Shown here: positions 1 through 8,081 of the stretch, one piece after another
Numbering within the stretch: position 1 is the stretch's first letter
How the letters are laid out: each line of letters opens with the position of its first letter
IMG/VR virus record: IMGVR_UViG_3300028388_002326
Coordinates: 1 to 35,687 of that record
DNA length: 35,687 nt
From: a virus
Reading direction: 5' to 3' (one strand)
Notes under the pieces: generated by a model
Database searches by the model: none
What the model was told of the DNA's origin: nothing
What the model saw: only the letters and a program-made list of their open reading frames with translations
Made by a program: the position numbers and the translations under genes

Positions 1-105
1 TTAGTAGATAGGCCAGTGTAGTCTGCAAGTTCACTGTCTGTAGGCTCTGTACCGTTCTCATCAACGAACTTGTTCTGCAGTTGGTTAAGCTTAGTCAAGA
101 AAATG
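1..105 (-). other. Inverted fragment of an HTH-type coding sequence (likely chimeric end)
   Basis: Read on the minus strand, positions 98 to 3 give an open frame that ends LADYTGLST as it runs off the left edge. It contains a sigma-factor-like helix-turn-helix start, 'EPTDSELADYTGLS'. On the plus strand the next bases encode MTPSAVSQRL, which is the natural second half of the same helix-turn-helix. Flipping the first ~105 bases would give a continuous TDSELADYTGLST-NM-TPSAVSQRL. The segment therefore appears inverted relative to its neighbour. The evidence is reading-frame logic plus similarity to the C-terminus of the next gene; an amplification or assembly chimera is the likeliest cause. 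Confidence 0.55.
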
Positions 106-183
106 AATATGACACCAAGTGCTGTAAGCCAGAGGCTTGCTAAAATTGCTGAACAAATCGCTAACGGTCCGGAAGGCGCGTAA
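106..183 (+). CDS. C-terminal fragment of an HTH-containing protein (5' part inverted or missing)
   Basis: The plus frame ending at TAA 181-183 encodes NMTPSAVSQRLAKIAEQIANGPEGA. In this frame a TAG at 19-21 blocks any longer plus-strand gene. The 'PSAV..xLxK...A.GP' tail closely resembles the end of the next gene, PSAVNDSLKRLNDKVAAGP, so the two genes look like paralogues at their C-termini. The stop overlaps the next start (TAATG). Its true N-terminal part seems to lie on the opposite strand in bases 1-105. The function is unknown; the residues look like the recognition helix of a sigma or HTH domain. Confidence 0.5.
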   Translation, partial: NMTPSAVSQRLAKIAEQIANGPEGA

Positions 184-941
184 TGGCAGTTGTAGATAAA
201 ACCTTCTCAGAAGTAATTGCTGCGCTGGTCAATGCTGCTACCGAGAACAAGGTACAGCTTATCAACGGTAAGTGTACTTGGGCAAAGCTCAAGACAGGTG
301 ACGAAGGCAATGAGCTGTTGAACGGTTTAGACACCGAAGAGATAGCCGATACGTTTTCTCGTGATGGTACGTCTAAGCAGTACGCCGAAGCTCTTGATAC
401 AGAAAAAAGTTATCGAGAGTCGCTAGCCGCCAAGTTGCAGGGAGATTTCTTATCGGCTGTTGAACGAGATACCCGCATGCGCTACCGCAACAACGTACCG
501 ATGTTCCACCATGCGGCAGCCAGACAAGCTACACATGGGTTGGGTGTAGGCTCTGTTGAAGCTATTAAAAAGTACGTAACACACACGCTGGATGCCGGGG
601 ATGATGAAGCTAGCACTGAAGCTCAGCAAGTAAACGACGAACAAAATAACACAGCCGATACGGGTGGTAACGGAACACCATCTGGCGCGAATAAGTCGCC
701 CAATGCTGCTGGCTACGATCCACAGTTGTGGGAAACAGCTGTACGAGATTCTGCAGATCCAGTCGACAGGGGAATCTATGATGCATATAATGGTATAGAC
801 GTACCACAGCAGTCGATTCCGGAGATCTCAGCTGCGTTTGGTATACCGCCAAGTGCTGTTAACGACAGCCTGAAGCGTCTTAATGATAAGGTAGCCGCTG
901 GTCCGGGTGATGACTTTGACTGTGACCTTGGAGTTATTTGA
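183..941 (+). CDS. Hypothetical protein with C-terminal HTH-like segment, upstream of baseplate genes
   Basis: This is a 252-residue protein starting at the ATG that overlaps the preceding TAA. I do not recognise the family. The N-terminal ~140 residues are mixed helical and charged. Residues ~145-175 form a low-complexity linker rich in N, T, G and D. The C-terminal ~55 residues contain an HTH-like stretch (IPEISAAFGIPPSAVNDSL) that matches the end of the preceding fragment. It sits directly before the gp25-like gene with a 1-base TGATG overlap, so it is probably co-translated with the baseplate module. It could be a baseplate or hub accessory protein, or a DNA-binding regulator encoded in the structural operon; the sequence does not decide this. 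Confidence 0.6.
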   Translation: MAVVDKTFSEVIAALVNAATENKVQLINGKCTWAKLKTGDEGNELLNGLDTEEIADTFSRDGTSKQYAEALDTEKSYRESLAAKLQGDFLSAVERDTRMRYRNNVPMFHHAAARQATHGLGVGSVEAIKKYVTHTLDAGDDEASTEAQQVNDEQNNTADTGGNGTPSGANKSPNAAGYDPQLWETAVRDSADPVDRGIYDAYNGIDVPQQSIPEISAAFGIPPSAVNDSLKRLNDKVAAGPGDDFDCDLGVI

Positions 942-1417
942 TGGGTACAACCAACTACGACGGAAGAAAGCTTGACCTGTGCATTATGGGCGGGATTGAG
1001 TATTCAGGCGGGTCAACTTCAGAGGTACTGTCTACGCTCGATCTCCAGCTAGGAGGTCGTGTATGCGCAGGTGTCGTGAAGCTGATGCAAAAAGTAATGG
1101 TACTCATGCTCACATTTACATATAGATACGACCCAAGCTGGGGCACAGTTCTTCCTGAAATAATTACACTGGGGAACATTAATTCCGTCGTTGCACAGCT
1201 GGAGCAGCAGCTTCCCAAAATCATGGAAAAAGTTGCCAACACATTAAAGACGCAGGAATACGCTGACACCCCTCTCGATGAGCGCATTGCCCTAATAGAG
1301 CAAGATGGAGATACACTGGTTGACCATGATAATCTGTCAATCAGCATTCGTGTAAGAGTCACTACACTGAATGGCATATCAAATACAATCGTTGTACCTA
1401 TTCGCACGAAAGTATAG
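941..1417 (+). CDS. Baseplate wedge protein, gp25/W-like
   Basis: This is a ~158-residue protein. The start is taken at ATG 941, which overlaps the previous stop. The middle and C-terminal parts match the general shape of the GPW/gp25 baseplate family: 'DPSWGTVLPEI', a long helix rich in L, Q and K, 'DERIALIEQDGD', and then two strands typical of the family's end (ISIRVRVTTLNG, NTIVVPI). The family's usual length is 100-150 residues. It lies immediately before the J-like gene, the same order seen in P2-like and T4-like baseplate modules (W-J, gp25-gp6). Inferred role: a wedge component joining the tail tube and sheath initiation complex to the baseplate. The call rests on fold pattern and position rather than a diagnostic residue. 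Confidence 0.6.
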   Translation: MGTTNYDGRKLDLCIMGGIEYSGGSTSEVLSTLDLQLGGRVCAGVVKLMQKVMVLMLTFTYRYDPSWGTVLPEIITLGNINSVVAQLEQQLPKIMEKVANTLKTQEYADTPLDERIALIEQDGDTLVDHDNLSISIRVRVTTLNGISNTIVVPIRTKV

Positions 1418-1429
1418 GCGGAGACTGAC

Positions 1430-3079
1430 ATGGCCGATCCAAACATTGAAACAACCATTCAAGCACTAGGCGTTACTGAGGTTCAGGAATATGAGTATTT
1501 CCTGAAAGAATTTGTCGACGCCAACATGGGCAACATTGACGTATCAAAGGGATCGGTGTTCTATGACTTGATGATCCGTCCTGATGCAATGTTCAAGCAA
1601 CTGACCAACTTGAATATAAACCGTTGGCGCAGAAGTTCGTCATTACTTGAGATCTCTAAAGACCCCGAGCTTGCTGACGACGGTGTTGTAGATGCTGTAC
1701 TGTCTAACTTCGGCATCACCAGACGTGTTGGTACATACTCTGTCGGATCGGTTGCTATTTATTTATCGTCTAACACGACTACTGTTATCCCGGCCGGCTC
1801 TGTGTTTGCGTCAGGCACGCTACTGTTTACAGCAGATAGGACTTACGTTGGTGTACCTTCATCTGATCTTGTTACAAATACCACTGACAGGCTGATAACA
1901 GACGCCGGTAATGGTCTGTATAGCTTCACTATCAGTGTAATTGCAGCGGATACAGGTGCTAACTTTCAGATCTCAAGAGGGGAGTGCCTGACTCTTCAGA
2001 CACCACCGACGAACTACGTTACGTCAAAAGCATCTGCTGATTTTACCAGTGCTGCTGACGAAGAGTCTAATGCTGACCTGCTTTCCCGACTTGAAACTGG
2101 GATCTCTGGAAAGACCACCGCTTCCAGAAAGCATATCCGTGCGCTCGTACGTGATGCTTATCCCAACGTAAAGCATGGGTCCGTTGTTGGGTTCGGCGAT
2201 CCTGAGATGCACAGAGACAAAACCAATGTGTTTAACATCAGTTACGGCGGAAAGTCAGATATATACCTGCAAACGGATAACCGACCTATAAACACCGTTG
2301 TACGTAAGACGGCTACGCTGATGAACGCTTCAACGTCAAAGTGGCAGATGTTCTTCAACCGTGATGAGTTTGCCGGCGTGTATAAAATAACTAGCATTAA
2401 GCCGGCTGGATCTTCAAACGAAGGTTCGCTGTCTATTACGTCTGATGTACGTGACATTGACTTGAGCCCATTTACTTCTGATGAAGACGCGTTCATACCA
2501 GCTGTGGAGTCGTATACACAAGCAGCGTTCAGTCGGTACCAGACAGCTACCATTGAGTTTAGCGACCCTACTACTGATGCGTCTAGCATGGAGATACTCA
2601 CAACGACACAAGAATACGACGTGGAGTTACTGACGCTACCTGATATAGCAGATATTCAGGACAACCTGATATCTGACTTTTGGACGTCAAGCCATCGATA
2701 TGACGATCTTGTCAGAGCGCCCATTCCGTGCCTTGTATCGCTTTCTATCACCATCAAGGCTCCACAGGGTACAGAAGTCAATCAGGGTAGCATCAGAAGT
2801 GCTGTAGCAGACCGCATAAACGGGATGGACTTCTCTGATAAACTGTCGTCTTCAGTGATTGCCGATGTAGTACATGGACTGATAGACACTGACGGCTATA
2901 TTACTATGCCTATTGATATGCTGGGCGAGCTTATCGATCCGGCTGACGGCTCTTCAGTTATTTTTCGCTCCGGAACTCAGCTAGACATTACTACAGATTA
3001 CACCAAATCAATTTCAAATAAGACAACGATGTTCTTTATCGACCCACTTGATATTGATATTACCGTGGAGAACTACTAA
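1430..3079 (+). CDS. Baseplate J-like / gp6-like wedge protein
   Basis: This is a 549-residue protein with a clear baseplate J signature: 'VGSVAIYLSSNTTTVIPAGSVF', followed by a thrombospondin-like exchange of strands and 'GANFQISRGECLTLQTPP', then the helical 'DEESNADLLSRLETGISG' that corresponds to the family's 'AETDEELRARL' region. The J core spans about residues 105-235. The C-terminal half is unusually long for P2 J (about 300 residues) and is closer to T4 gp6 and jumbo-phage wedge proteins. A Shine-Dalgarno-like GGCGGAGA precedes the ATG. The stop overlaps the next start (TAATG). It is part of the plus-strand baseplate operon and implies a contractile tail. Confidence 0.82.
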   Translation: MADPNIETTIQALGVTEVQEYEYFLKEFVDANMGNIDVSKGSVFYDLMIRPDAMFKQLTNLNINRWRRSSSLLEISKDPELADDGVVDAVLSNFGITRRVGTYSVGSVAIYLSSNTTTVIPAGSVFASGTLLFTADRTYVGVPSSDLVTNTTDRLITDAGNGLYSFTISVIAADTGANFQISRGECLTLQTPPTNYVTSKASADFTSAADEESNADLLSRLETGISGKTTASRKHIRALVRDAYPNVKHGSVVGFGDPEMHRDKTNVFNISYGGKSDIYLQTDNRPINTVVRKTATLMNASTSKWQMFFNRDEFAGVYKITSIKPAGSSNEGSLSITSDVRDIDLSPFTSDEDAFIPAVESYTQAAFSRYQTATIEFSDPTTDASSMEILTTTQEYDVELLTLPDIADIQDNLISDFWTSSHRYDDLVRAPIPCLVSLSITIKAPQGTEVNQGSIRSAVADRINGMDFSDKLSSSVIADVVHGLIDTDGYITMPIDMLGELIDPADGSSVIFRSGTQLDITTDYTKSISNKTTMFFIDPLDIDITVENY

Positions 3080-4629
3080 TGCCGTTTATCAAAGACGACT
3101 CATTCGAGAACGGTGCTGTAACTGCACGTATGCTTGGTTCCTTTTGGAATCTGTGGTTCGGTGACGGTGACGCACTTAAGAACTGGTTGTCAGGCAAAGG
3201 ATACGCTGAGTTTGAAAACTTCATCCAGACACAGGAGTTAACGGACTCTCTATCAAAAGAAGACGTACCGGTTTTCGGCCGTGTTGACTGGCGGTTCCTG
3301 TCATTGACCACAAGCGAACAGAGCAAGTCAGATTCCCTAAAATATTTGTACGGTACAAACGGTGTTGTGTACGGCGGTCCTATACTGTATGGGCAAAAGA
3401 GAGACTCTCAGTATTATACATACCCCATAACTGAAGACATGGTGGACTGCACACACCTGTATAACCGCATACTTGACCCCAGCTATGTAATGGTCAAAGG
3501 AATAGACTTCGACGTTGATTCTGATTTGGGTGTGATTCATTTCTATGAAGACCCGCTTCAAAACGAACTGTTGTCAATTAAAGAGGTTGTAGGTGATGAC
3601 GGCAGCGTGGTGGACACACAGATTGGCCTGTGGGCCCACGACGCTTATACTGACAAAGAGCACGTCTATGTACATTTCGGCTACGTACTTCGGCTGTGGC
3701 AAAAGTCGTCTACGTATTATAAGCAATTTGTGTCTGCTCTTTGGGATGCGCTTGTACAGGGCCCGTCAAAGACGGCTATAAAGCTTTCGTTATCGGCCCT
3801 TACTGGTATTCCGGTAGCTGTTACTGATGAGGTTGTGCAGACAATTCTCACTGAAGATCACGCAGTAACTGTTATTACGAACAAGAACGTTTATGAGTTT
3901 GCACCTGATGCTACGCCTACGGTCGAGGTTGGTACTGTATTGCAGCAGGGCTCTACTATGACAGACGGGTTGCGGGTTATCACACCTACACCAGCTACAG
4001 ACTGGTCTGACATTCGTGGTCTGTCTGTTGGTGAGCAGTTCCTCAACATGCCAAGAGTAAAAGGCTCCCTGTTCTTTGAGAATGATGACGTTGAGCTGGA
4101 ATACCTCAACAAAGACGTTGAGGGACGTACTATCGCACAGTTTAAGGTGTCAGGCACTCAAACCGACGTAGCTGCCTTTTGGGCGACCGTACACAGCAAT
4201 GGCGTCCAAGCTGGTAAGACATTAGCTGAGGCACTTGACACAAGAGTCAATAAAATAGGTCAGCCGGCCGAGATGGACCTGCCGGCAGTGATCAACCCGT
4301 TTGAGTTCCTTATGGACAACGTATTCGCCAACAATGCCTTTATTATCAGTGTAAAGGCGAATCAGCTGGCCCCGGATGCTCCGGGCCTGAGCTATGTAGC
4401 GAACCTGACTAAGTACATGGCTCCGCATACCACAGCTATCATTTTCATTGAAATGGACGAGACCACTGATTATTATAGTTCAAGTGATCTACTTGATAGC
4501 GTAGAGTTTATGGGAGGCTTGTATCATGAGGACAGTATCGACACGAGCGAGCCTATCAACTATGAAGACACAGGCATTCTCGTCGACCACGGCCCAGCCT
4601 TTTCTCTTGTTCCCGAACTTTGTAGTTAA
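3079..4629 (+). CDS. Putative baseplate/tail protein following J
   Basis: This is a 516-residue protein with no motif I can assign to a named family. It is rich in aromatic residues and Asp. It has a predicted helical hub near residues 195-250 (a run containing WDALVQGPSKTAIKLSLSALTGIP) followed by a beta-rich C-terminal half. The 'LSALTGIPVAVTDE..Q' type of segment is seen after J in many contractile-tail modules, where the next gene is usually a tail protein I/gp53-type wedge partner. Its position directly after J, with overlapping stop and start codons, suggests a baseplate wedge component. It could instead be a large linker between baseplate and fibres. Confidence 0.55.
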   Translation: MPFIKDDSFENGAVTARMLGSFWNLWFGDGDALKNWLSGKGYAEFENFIQTQELTDSLSKEDVPVFGRVDWRFLSLTTSEQSKSDSLKYLYGTNGVVYGGPILYGQKRDSQYYTYPITEDMVDCTHLYNRILDPSYVMVKGIDFDVDSDLGVIHFYEDPLQNELLSIKEVVGDDGSVVDTQIGLWAHDAYTDKEHVYVHFGYVLRLWQKSSTYYKQFVSALWDALVQGPSKTAIKLSLSALTGIPVAVTDEVVQTILTEDHAVTVITNKNVYEFAPDATPTVEVGTVLQQGSTMTDGLRVITPTPATDWSDIRGLSVGEQFLNMPRVKGSLFFENDDVELEYLNKDVEGRTIAQFKVSGTQTDVAAFWATVHSNGVQAGKTLAEALDTRVNKIGQPAEMDLPAVINPFEFLMDNVFANNAFIISVKANQLAPDAPGLSYVANLTKYMAPHTTAIIFIEMDETTDYYSSSDLLDSVEFMGGLYHEDSIDTSEPINYEDTGILVDHGPAFSLVPELCS

Positions 4630-4640
4630 TGGAGACTAAT

Positions 4641-5234
4641 ATGTCCGGTTTGAAGATTCTTGATACGCTACCAAAAATGGCAGGATTTACGACCATAGCC
4701 TCATTCGATCCTGAGACTGGCGTTGTGTCAAATATGATAGCGCAGAAGAACCAAATCATGAACGGTGCTGCAAACGCTATTGCCAATCTGATCCTTGGTG
4801 GGGACGAGTATCAAGTGAGCCACATGTACTTCGAGTACATCAACCTGTCTTCTCCCGGTGACGACCCCAACCCGCCCGCGTTTGATAAGGCAGACGACGT
4901 GAGCTACTTCACCGGCCTTGAGTATTCTGACAGTGTAGACTTTCTCAGGGTCCCTGTAGTGCAGGACCCAACAGTCACAGTAAATGCCTCTGGCAACTAT
5001 GTGGCGTCTTTCTATGCGGTAACGCCCGGTAGCGAAACCGGCTTCTGGGGACAGCCTTTCGCCGCAGCAAACAATAGTGCAGTCTATGGTGGAGCGTTGG
5101 TCTGTACCCCACTGGTGACGTCACAACCTAATGATGTGATATTTGCTCGTAACTACCCGACCGGGGCCAAAGTGCTCAAGCCTGACGGCGAGCAGATTGC
5201 AATGGTCTGGAACATTGAAGTTCAACTACCATAG
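4641..5234 (+). CDS. Hypothetical tail/baseplate protein
   Basis: This is a ~197-residue protein. The ATG at 4641 is chosen over the in-frame ATG at 4629 because GGAG (4631-4634) sits six bases before it. Residues ~1-55 are alpha/beta with a helix 'NQIMNGAANAIANLILGG'. The rest is beta-rich with Gly/Asn turns and ends in 'MVWNIEVQLP'. That ending is typical of small appendage or adaptor proteins that trimerise, but I recognise no family. It lies between the baseplate-type gene and a 76-residue gene in the same operon, so a virion role is inferred from context only. Confidence 0.55.
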   Translation: MSGLKILDTLPKMAGFTTIASFDPETGVVSNMIAQKNQIMNGAANAIANLILGGDEYQVSHMYFEYINLSSPGDDPNPPAFDKADDVSYFTGLEYSDSVDFLRVPVVQDPTVTVNASGNYVASFYAVTPGSETGFWGQPFAAANNSAVYGGALVCTPLVTSQPNDVIFARNYPTGAKVLKPDGEQIAMVWNIEVQLP

Positions 5235-5243
5235 GAGAAGATC

Positions 5244-5474
5244 ATGATCAAAGTCGCTGAAGGTATTAAAGTAGCCGCTACTGATCGCGCACCAGAGATG
5301 ACCACTGTTAAGGGTTCGCCAGTTCAAAAGGTGAGGAGCCGTAAATTGGAACCAACTGTGATGAAAGATCGAAGTGCTGGTCGCCGAGCATCTTTGGCTC
5401 TGCGAGGACTACTGCGCAAAATATTTGACGCTAACCCAGTTGATGAGAAGCTGCCTCATCTTTATGACGCGTAG
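5244..5474 (+). CDS. Small basic hypothetical protein
   Basis: This is a 76-residue, strongly basic protein preceded by AGGAGA seven bases before the ATG. The C-terminal half is a likely amphipathic helix (RASLALRGLLRKIF). The middle carries 'VQKVRSRK' and 'VMKDRS'. A weakly similar pattern (IQKV..RRK ... VLKDRS) occurs in the 55-residue gene at 31438-31605, so the two could be distant relatives. It lies in the tail operon between two structural-type genes. The function is not recognisable; a small assembly or nucleic-acid-binding factor are both possible. Confidence 0.6.
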   Translation: MIKVAEGIKVAATDRAPEMTTVKGSPVQKVRSRKLEPTVMKDRSAGRRASLALRGLLRKIFDANPVDEKLPHLYDA

Positions 5475-5492
5475 CATTTAAAGGAGTAACAT

Positions 5493-7139
5493 ATGGCCCC
5501 TCCTTGGGTACAACTACTGGAACTTATTGCTAACGGCGAAGCTGTTGACGCCAAAACGCCTAACAGACCGATTCAGCAGCTTGCTCAGCGTACCGAGTAT
5601 CTGAAAGCACTCGTAGACACGGTAACGAGTGCATCCGGTACGTTTGACCTGAACGCTGCGTTCTCTACTGACGTGCAGGAAGGCTTCCCGGTCTACTGGA
5701 ACCATGAGACCCAGCGCTACGAGCCTGCCCAAGCATTACTGGACAGCAACAACTCTGGCCTCTACAGCAACATCGCTGACTCAGCCTATGCTGTCGGTGT
5801 ATGCGCCAGCAAAGAAAGCTCTACACGAGGCACTGTGGTGTTCAGCGGCAAGGTAGAAGATGTTGACTTCTCTAACGCCATTGACGGAGACATCGTACCC
5901 GGCCCTTACTATCTGTCATCTGTACAAGCTGGTGGGCTGGTAAAGCAGAAACCGCCTGTAGGCATAAATATACTGTTCATGGCCGATACGAATGGTACAG
6001 CGTTTATTATGCCAACACCGCGTGAGTTGCTCGAAAACCATATTCATTATGGTGTTGAGTTTGAGAATGGCAACACTGTAGGCGACCCCGGATGGACAGC
6101 AACGTTTGATACGGCACTTGCTCCAGCGGGTGCTGCATACAGATACACACATGAAGACGACGAAAAGGTAAACTCACTATTTCCGTTTTATCCGGCTGAG
6201 ACTGTTTACTTCGACATCGATGGTATTGGTGCTAACGATAAAGTGATCTTTGACAACAACGGCATCTGGTGGATAGACGCAGACAACGATCCGGATAAGT
6301 ACGAAACTATGACTGTCTATTGGACACGTATGACAGTCAAGTCTGATCAAACTATGGTTACTTCGCTGCAGCCACAGGCAGAAGATAGTCTTATTCAGTT
6401 TGTTGACTGCTTTGGTAACGAGGCCACTGCCGGCGATCTGTATGCCATACTTAATCTGGTGCTTAACGAGAGCGCAGCAGACGAACCCGGTTATTTGGTT
6501 TTCAAGTCATTAACTGAAGGCAGTCAGCTCAAGAAGGGCCCGGTCGTTGAGAGTGTTGTCTCTGGTAGTCCAGAGCTTGCCGTCACTCTGTCAGAGGACG
6601 AAGGCGTACTTAATGAAGACGGTTCTCGCTCCGGTAAACTCGTCGTGTCTTACTTGGATCCACAGGGAAGCACTCTTGAGGGTGAACCGGTTACTACGTC
6701 ACTTGACAACGCAGTGCAGGAAGACTGGGACGGACTTATTCCGTACGTTGGGTTGCCGACATCTATCGAGTCGGCTATCAACTATCAGTTTAATATTCCT
6801 ACCTCTGGGTTGAGTGGAACATACGATCTTCAGTTTAAAGCCGTTATTTTAGGTACAGTAGGAGGTGTTCTTCCTAGCCTCACTTGCGACTACAAAATTG
6901 TTGATCAAGCTAACGGGTCTACTCTTCAAAACGTTGATGACAACGCAACTGTTACTGACGTTGACCTTGACGTCGGTGTTTCAGCTGTGTCAGCAGGTCA
7001 GTATATCGAAGGCTCGCTTAGCACAACAATTACTGTTGCGCCGGGCCAGCAGGTACACGTGGCTATCAAACGTAATGATAGCTCATACGGCGGCACTGTA
7101 GGCGTACTTAAAGCCTACTACACAATGATCTCTGCTTAG
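5493..7139 (+). CDS. Putative tail appendage / fibre protein
   Basis: This is a 548-residue protein preceded by AAGGAG. Residues 1-50 look like an attachment helix (QLLELIANGEAVDAKTPNRP, then QLAQRTEYLKALVDTV). The following ~150 residues alternate beta strands and Gly turns ('AVGVCASKESSTRGTVVFSGKV..GPYYLSS'), as in fibre-tip or decorator domains. The C-terminal half consists of two or three immunoglobulin-like or jelly-roll beta domains and ends 'VHVAIKRNDSSYGGTVGVLKAYYTMIS', a typical beta-sandwich end. It is co-directional with the paralogue array that follows. Inferred role: a virion appendage, possibly the platform on which the paralogues assemble. There is no enzymatic motif. Confidence 0.6.
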   Translation: MAPPWVQLLELIANGEAVDAKTPNRPIQQLAQRTEYLKALVDTVTSASGTFDLNAAFSTDVQEGFPVYWNHETQRYEPAQALLDSNNSGLYSNIADSAYAVGVCASKESSTRGTVVFSGKVEDVDFSNAIDGDIVPGPYYLSSVQAGGLVKQKPPVGINILFMADTNGTAFIMPTPRELLENHIHYGVEFENGNTVGDPGWTATFDTALAPAGAAYRYTHEDDEKVNSLFPFYPAETVYFDIDGIGANDKVIFDNNGIWWIDADNDPDKYETMTVYWTRMTVKSDQTMVTSLQPQAEDSLIQFVDCFGNEATAGDLYAILNLVLNESAADEPGYLVFKSLTEGSQLKKGPVVESVVSGSPELAVTLSEDEGVLNEDGSRSGKLVVSYLDPQGSTLEGEPVTTSLDNAVQEDWDGLIPYVGLPTSIESAINYQFNIPTSGLSGTYDLQFKAVILGTVGGVLPSLTCDYKIVDQANGSTLQNVDDNATVTDVDLDVGVSAVSAGQYIEGSLSTTITVAPGQQVHVAIKRNDSSYGGTVGVLKAYYTMISA

Positions 7140-7148
7140 GAGTAACGA

Positions 7149-8081
7149 ATGCCTCCTATTTGGAATGTAGAGTGGCCCAACATAAACTCTCAGCGCAATT
7201 ACCCGTTTGCGCAGAGTGCTACTTTAGTGTCAGAAGACTTCACGCTGCCTAACGATTTGATTGTCGATCTTGTCATGCCAGTGAATACTGGTGTTACCCC
7301 AGCGGTGGACCCTACGCTGTTTCACGTGTCCAGAATTGGCGTGTTTAGTGGCGGTGTTGTTATCACTCTTGCGTATAACGGTAGTGACTTTGCGACTATC
7401 AATGTAGCTAAATCTACGTTCACTGCATACAAGACATATTCATTCACTGGCATCAATGAGTATTTTGATGTACAGGGATGGATTACTGTTGGTAGCATTA
7501 CCAAGACACTTGAGTATCCGGGTTCTTGGGACTTCACCGCAGCTACGGCCGGGCTGGAGCCCACAGTTGTTAGGCCAAACCTAAGATCCATTACGTCTAT
7601 GCGTGTTGCTAACGGAGAAGACGTAAGCGCTGCGTTATCAGGTGACATTGTTCTCGTGGCAGGGAACAACGTACGGTTCAGGCTCGGTGAAGTTTCAGGA
7701 GACCCAGCTATTATTGTAGATGCCGTTACCGGGGCTAACTATCAAGAAGAATGTGAATGTACCGACATTAACGAACTCTCTCCGCCTATCCGGTCTATTA
7801 ATGGTGTAGCTCCGGATGAGTCAGGTAACCTTACGCTGCAGGGGTCCGATTGCTTGTCCTTAAACGGTGGAACAGCAAAGATCACACTGGAAGACACTTG
7901 TTCCGATCCGTGTTGTGGTTGTGCAGAGCTAGAAGTGATTACGGATACGTTTGCAGCAGTACAGAATCAAGTACAGACGCTTCAGAATACAGCCGATAGG
8001 CTTAACGAAGTAATCATTACTACCCGTACTAACCTTCTGGCATCCAAGAGCACTGGGGTGCTACCAGACTATGGCGACTAA
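7149..8081 (+). CDS. Tail appendage paralogue 1 (RxYPF family)
   Basis: This 310-residue protein is the first of five consecutive related proteins. The N-terminal module reads 'W.NINSQRNYPFAQSATL' then 'LPNDLIVDLVMPV'. The middle has 'ITSMRVANGEDVSAALSGDIVLVAGNNVRF' (in two blocks). The C-terminal part has 'IRSINGVAPDESGNLTLQG' followed by a Cys cluster 'DPCCGCAEL' and a short coiled coil (QNQVQTLQNTADRLNEV). The coiled coil suggests trimerisation, and the Cys cluster may bind metal or form disulfides. An SD (AGGAG) lies just upstream. The stop overlaps the next start. Its role is inferred to be a structural tail or receptor-binding accessory; the family name is unknown to me. Confidence 0.65.
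   Translation: MPPIWNVEWPNINSQRNYPFAQSATLVSEDFTLPNDLIVDLVMPVNTGVTPAVDPTLFHVSRIGVFSGGVVITLAYNGSDFATINVAKSTFTAYKTYSFTGINEYFDVQGWITVGSITKTLEYPGSWDFTAATAGLEPTVVRPNLRSITSMRVANGEDVSAALSGDIVLVAGNNVRFRLGEVSGDPAIIVDAVTGANYQEECECTDINELSPPIRSINGVAPDESGNLTLQGSDCLSLNGGTAKITLEDTCSDPCCGCAELEVITDTFAAVQNQVQTLQNTADRLNEVIITTRTNLLASKSTGVLPDYGD

Noticed and set aside
19-21. A plus-strand gene running from the left edge to 183
   Set aside because: A TAG at 19-21 closes the frame, and the peptide before MNMTPSAV has no protein-like character, while the minus strand of the same bases does.
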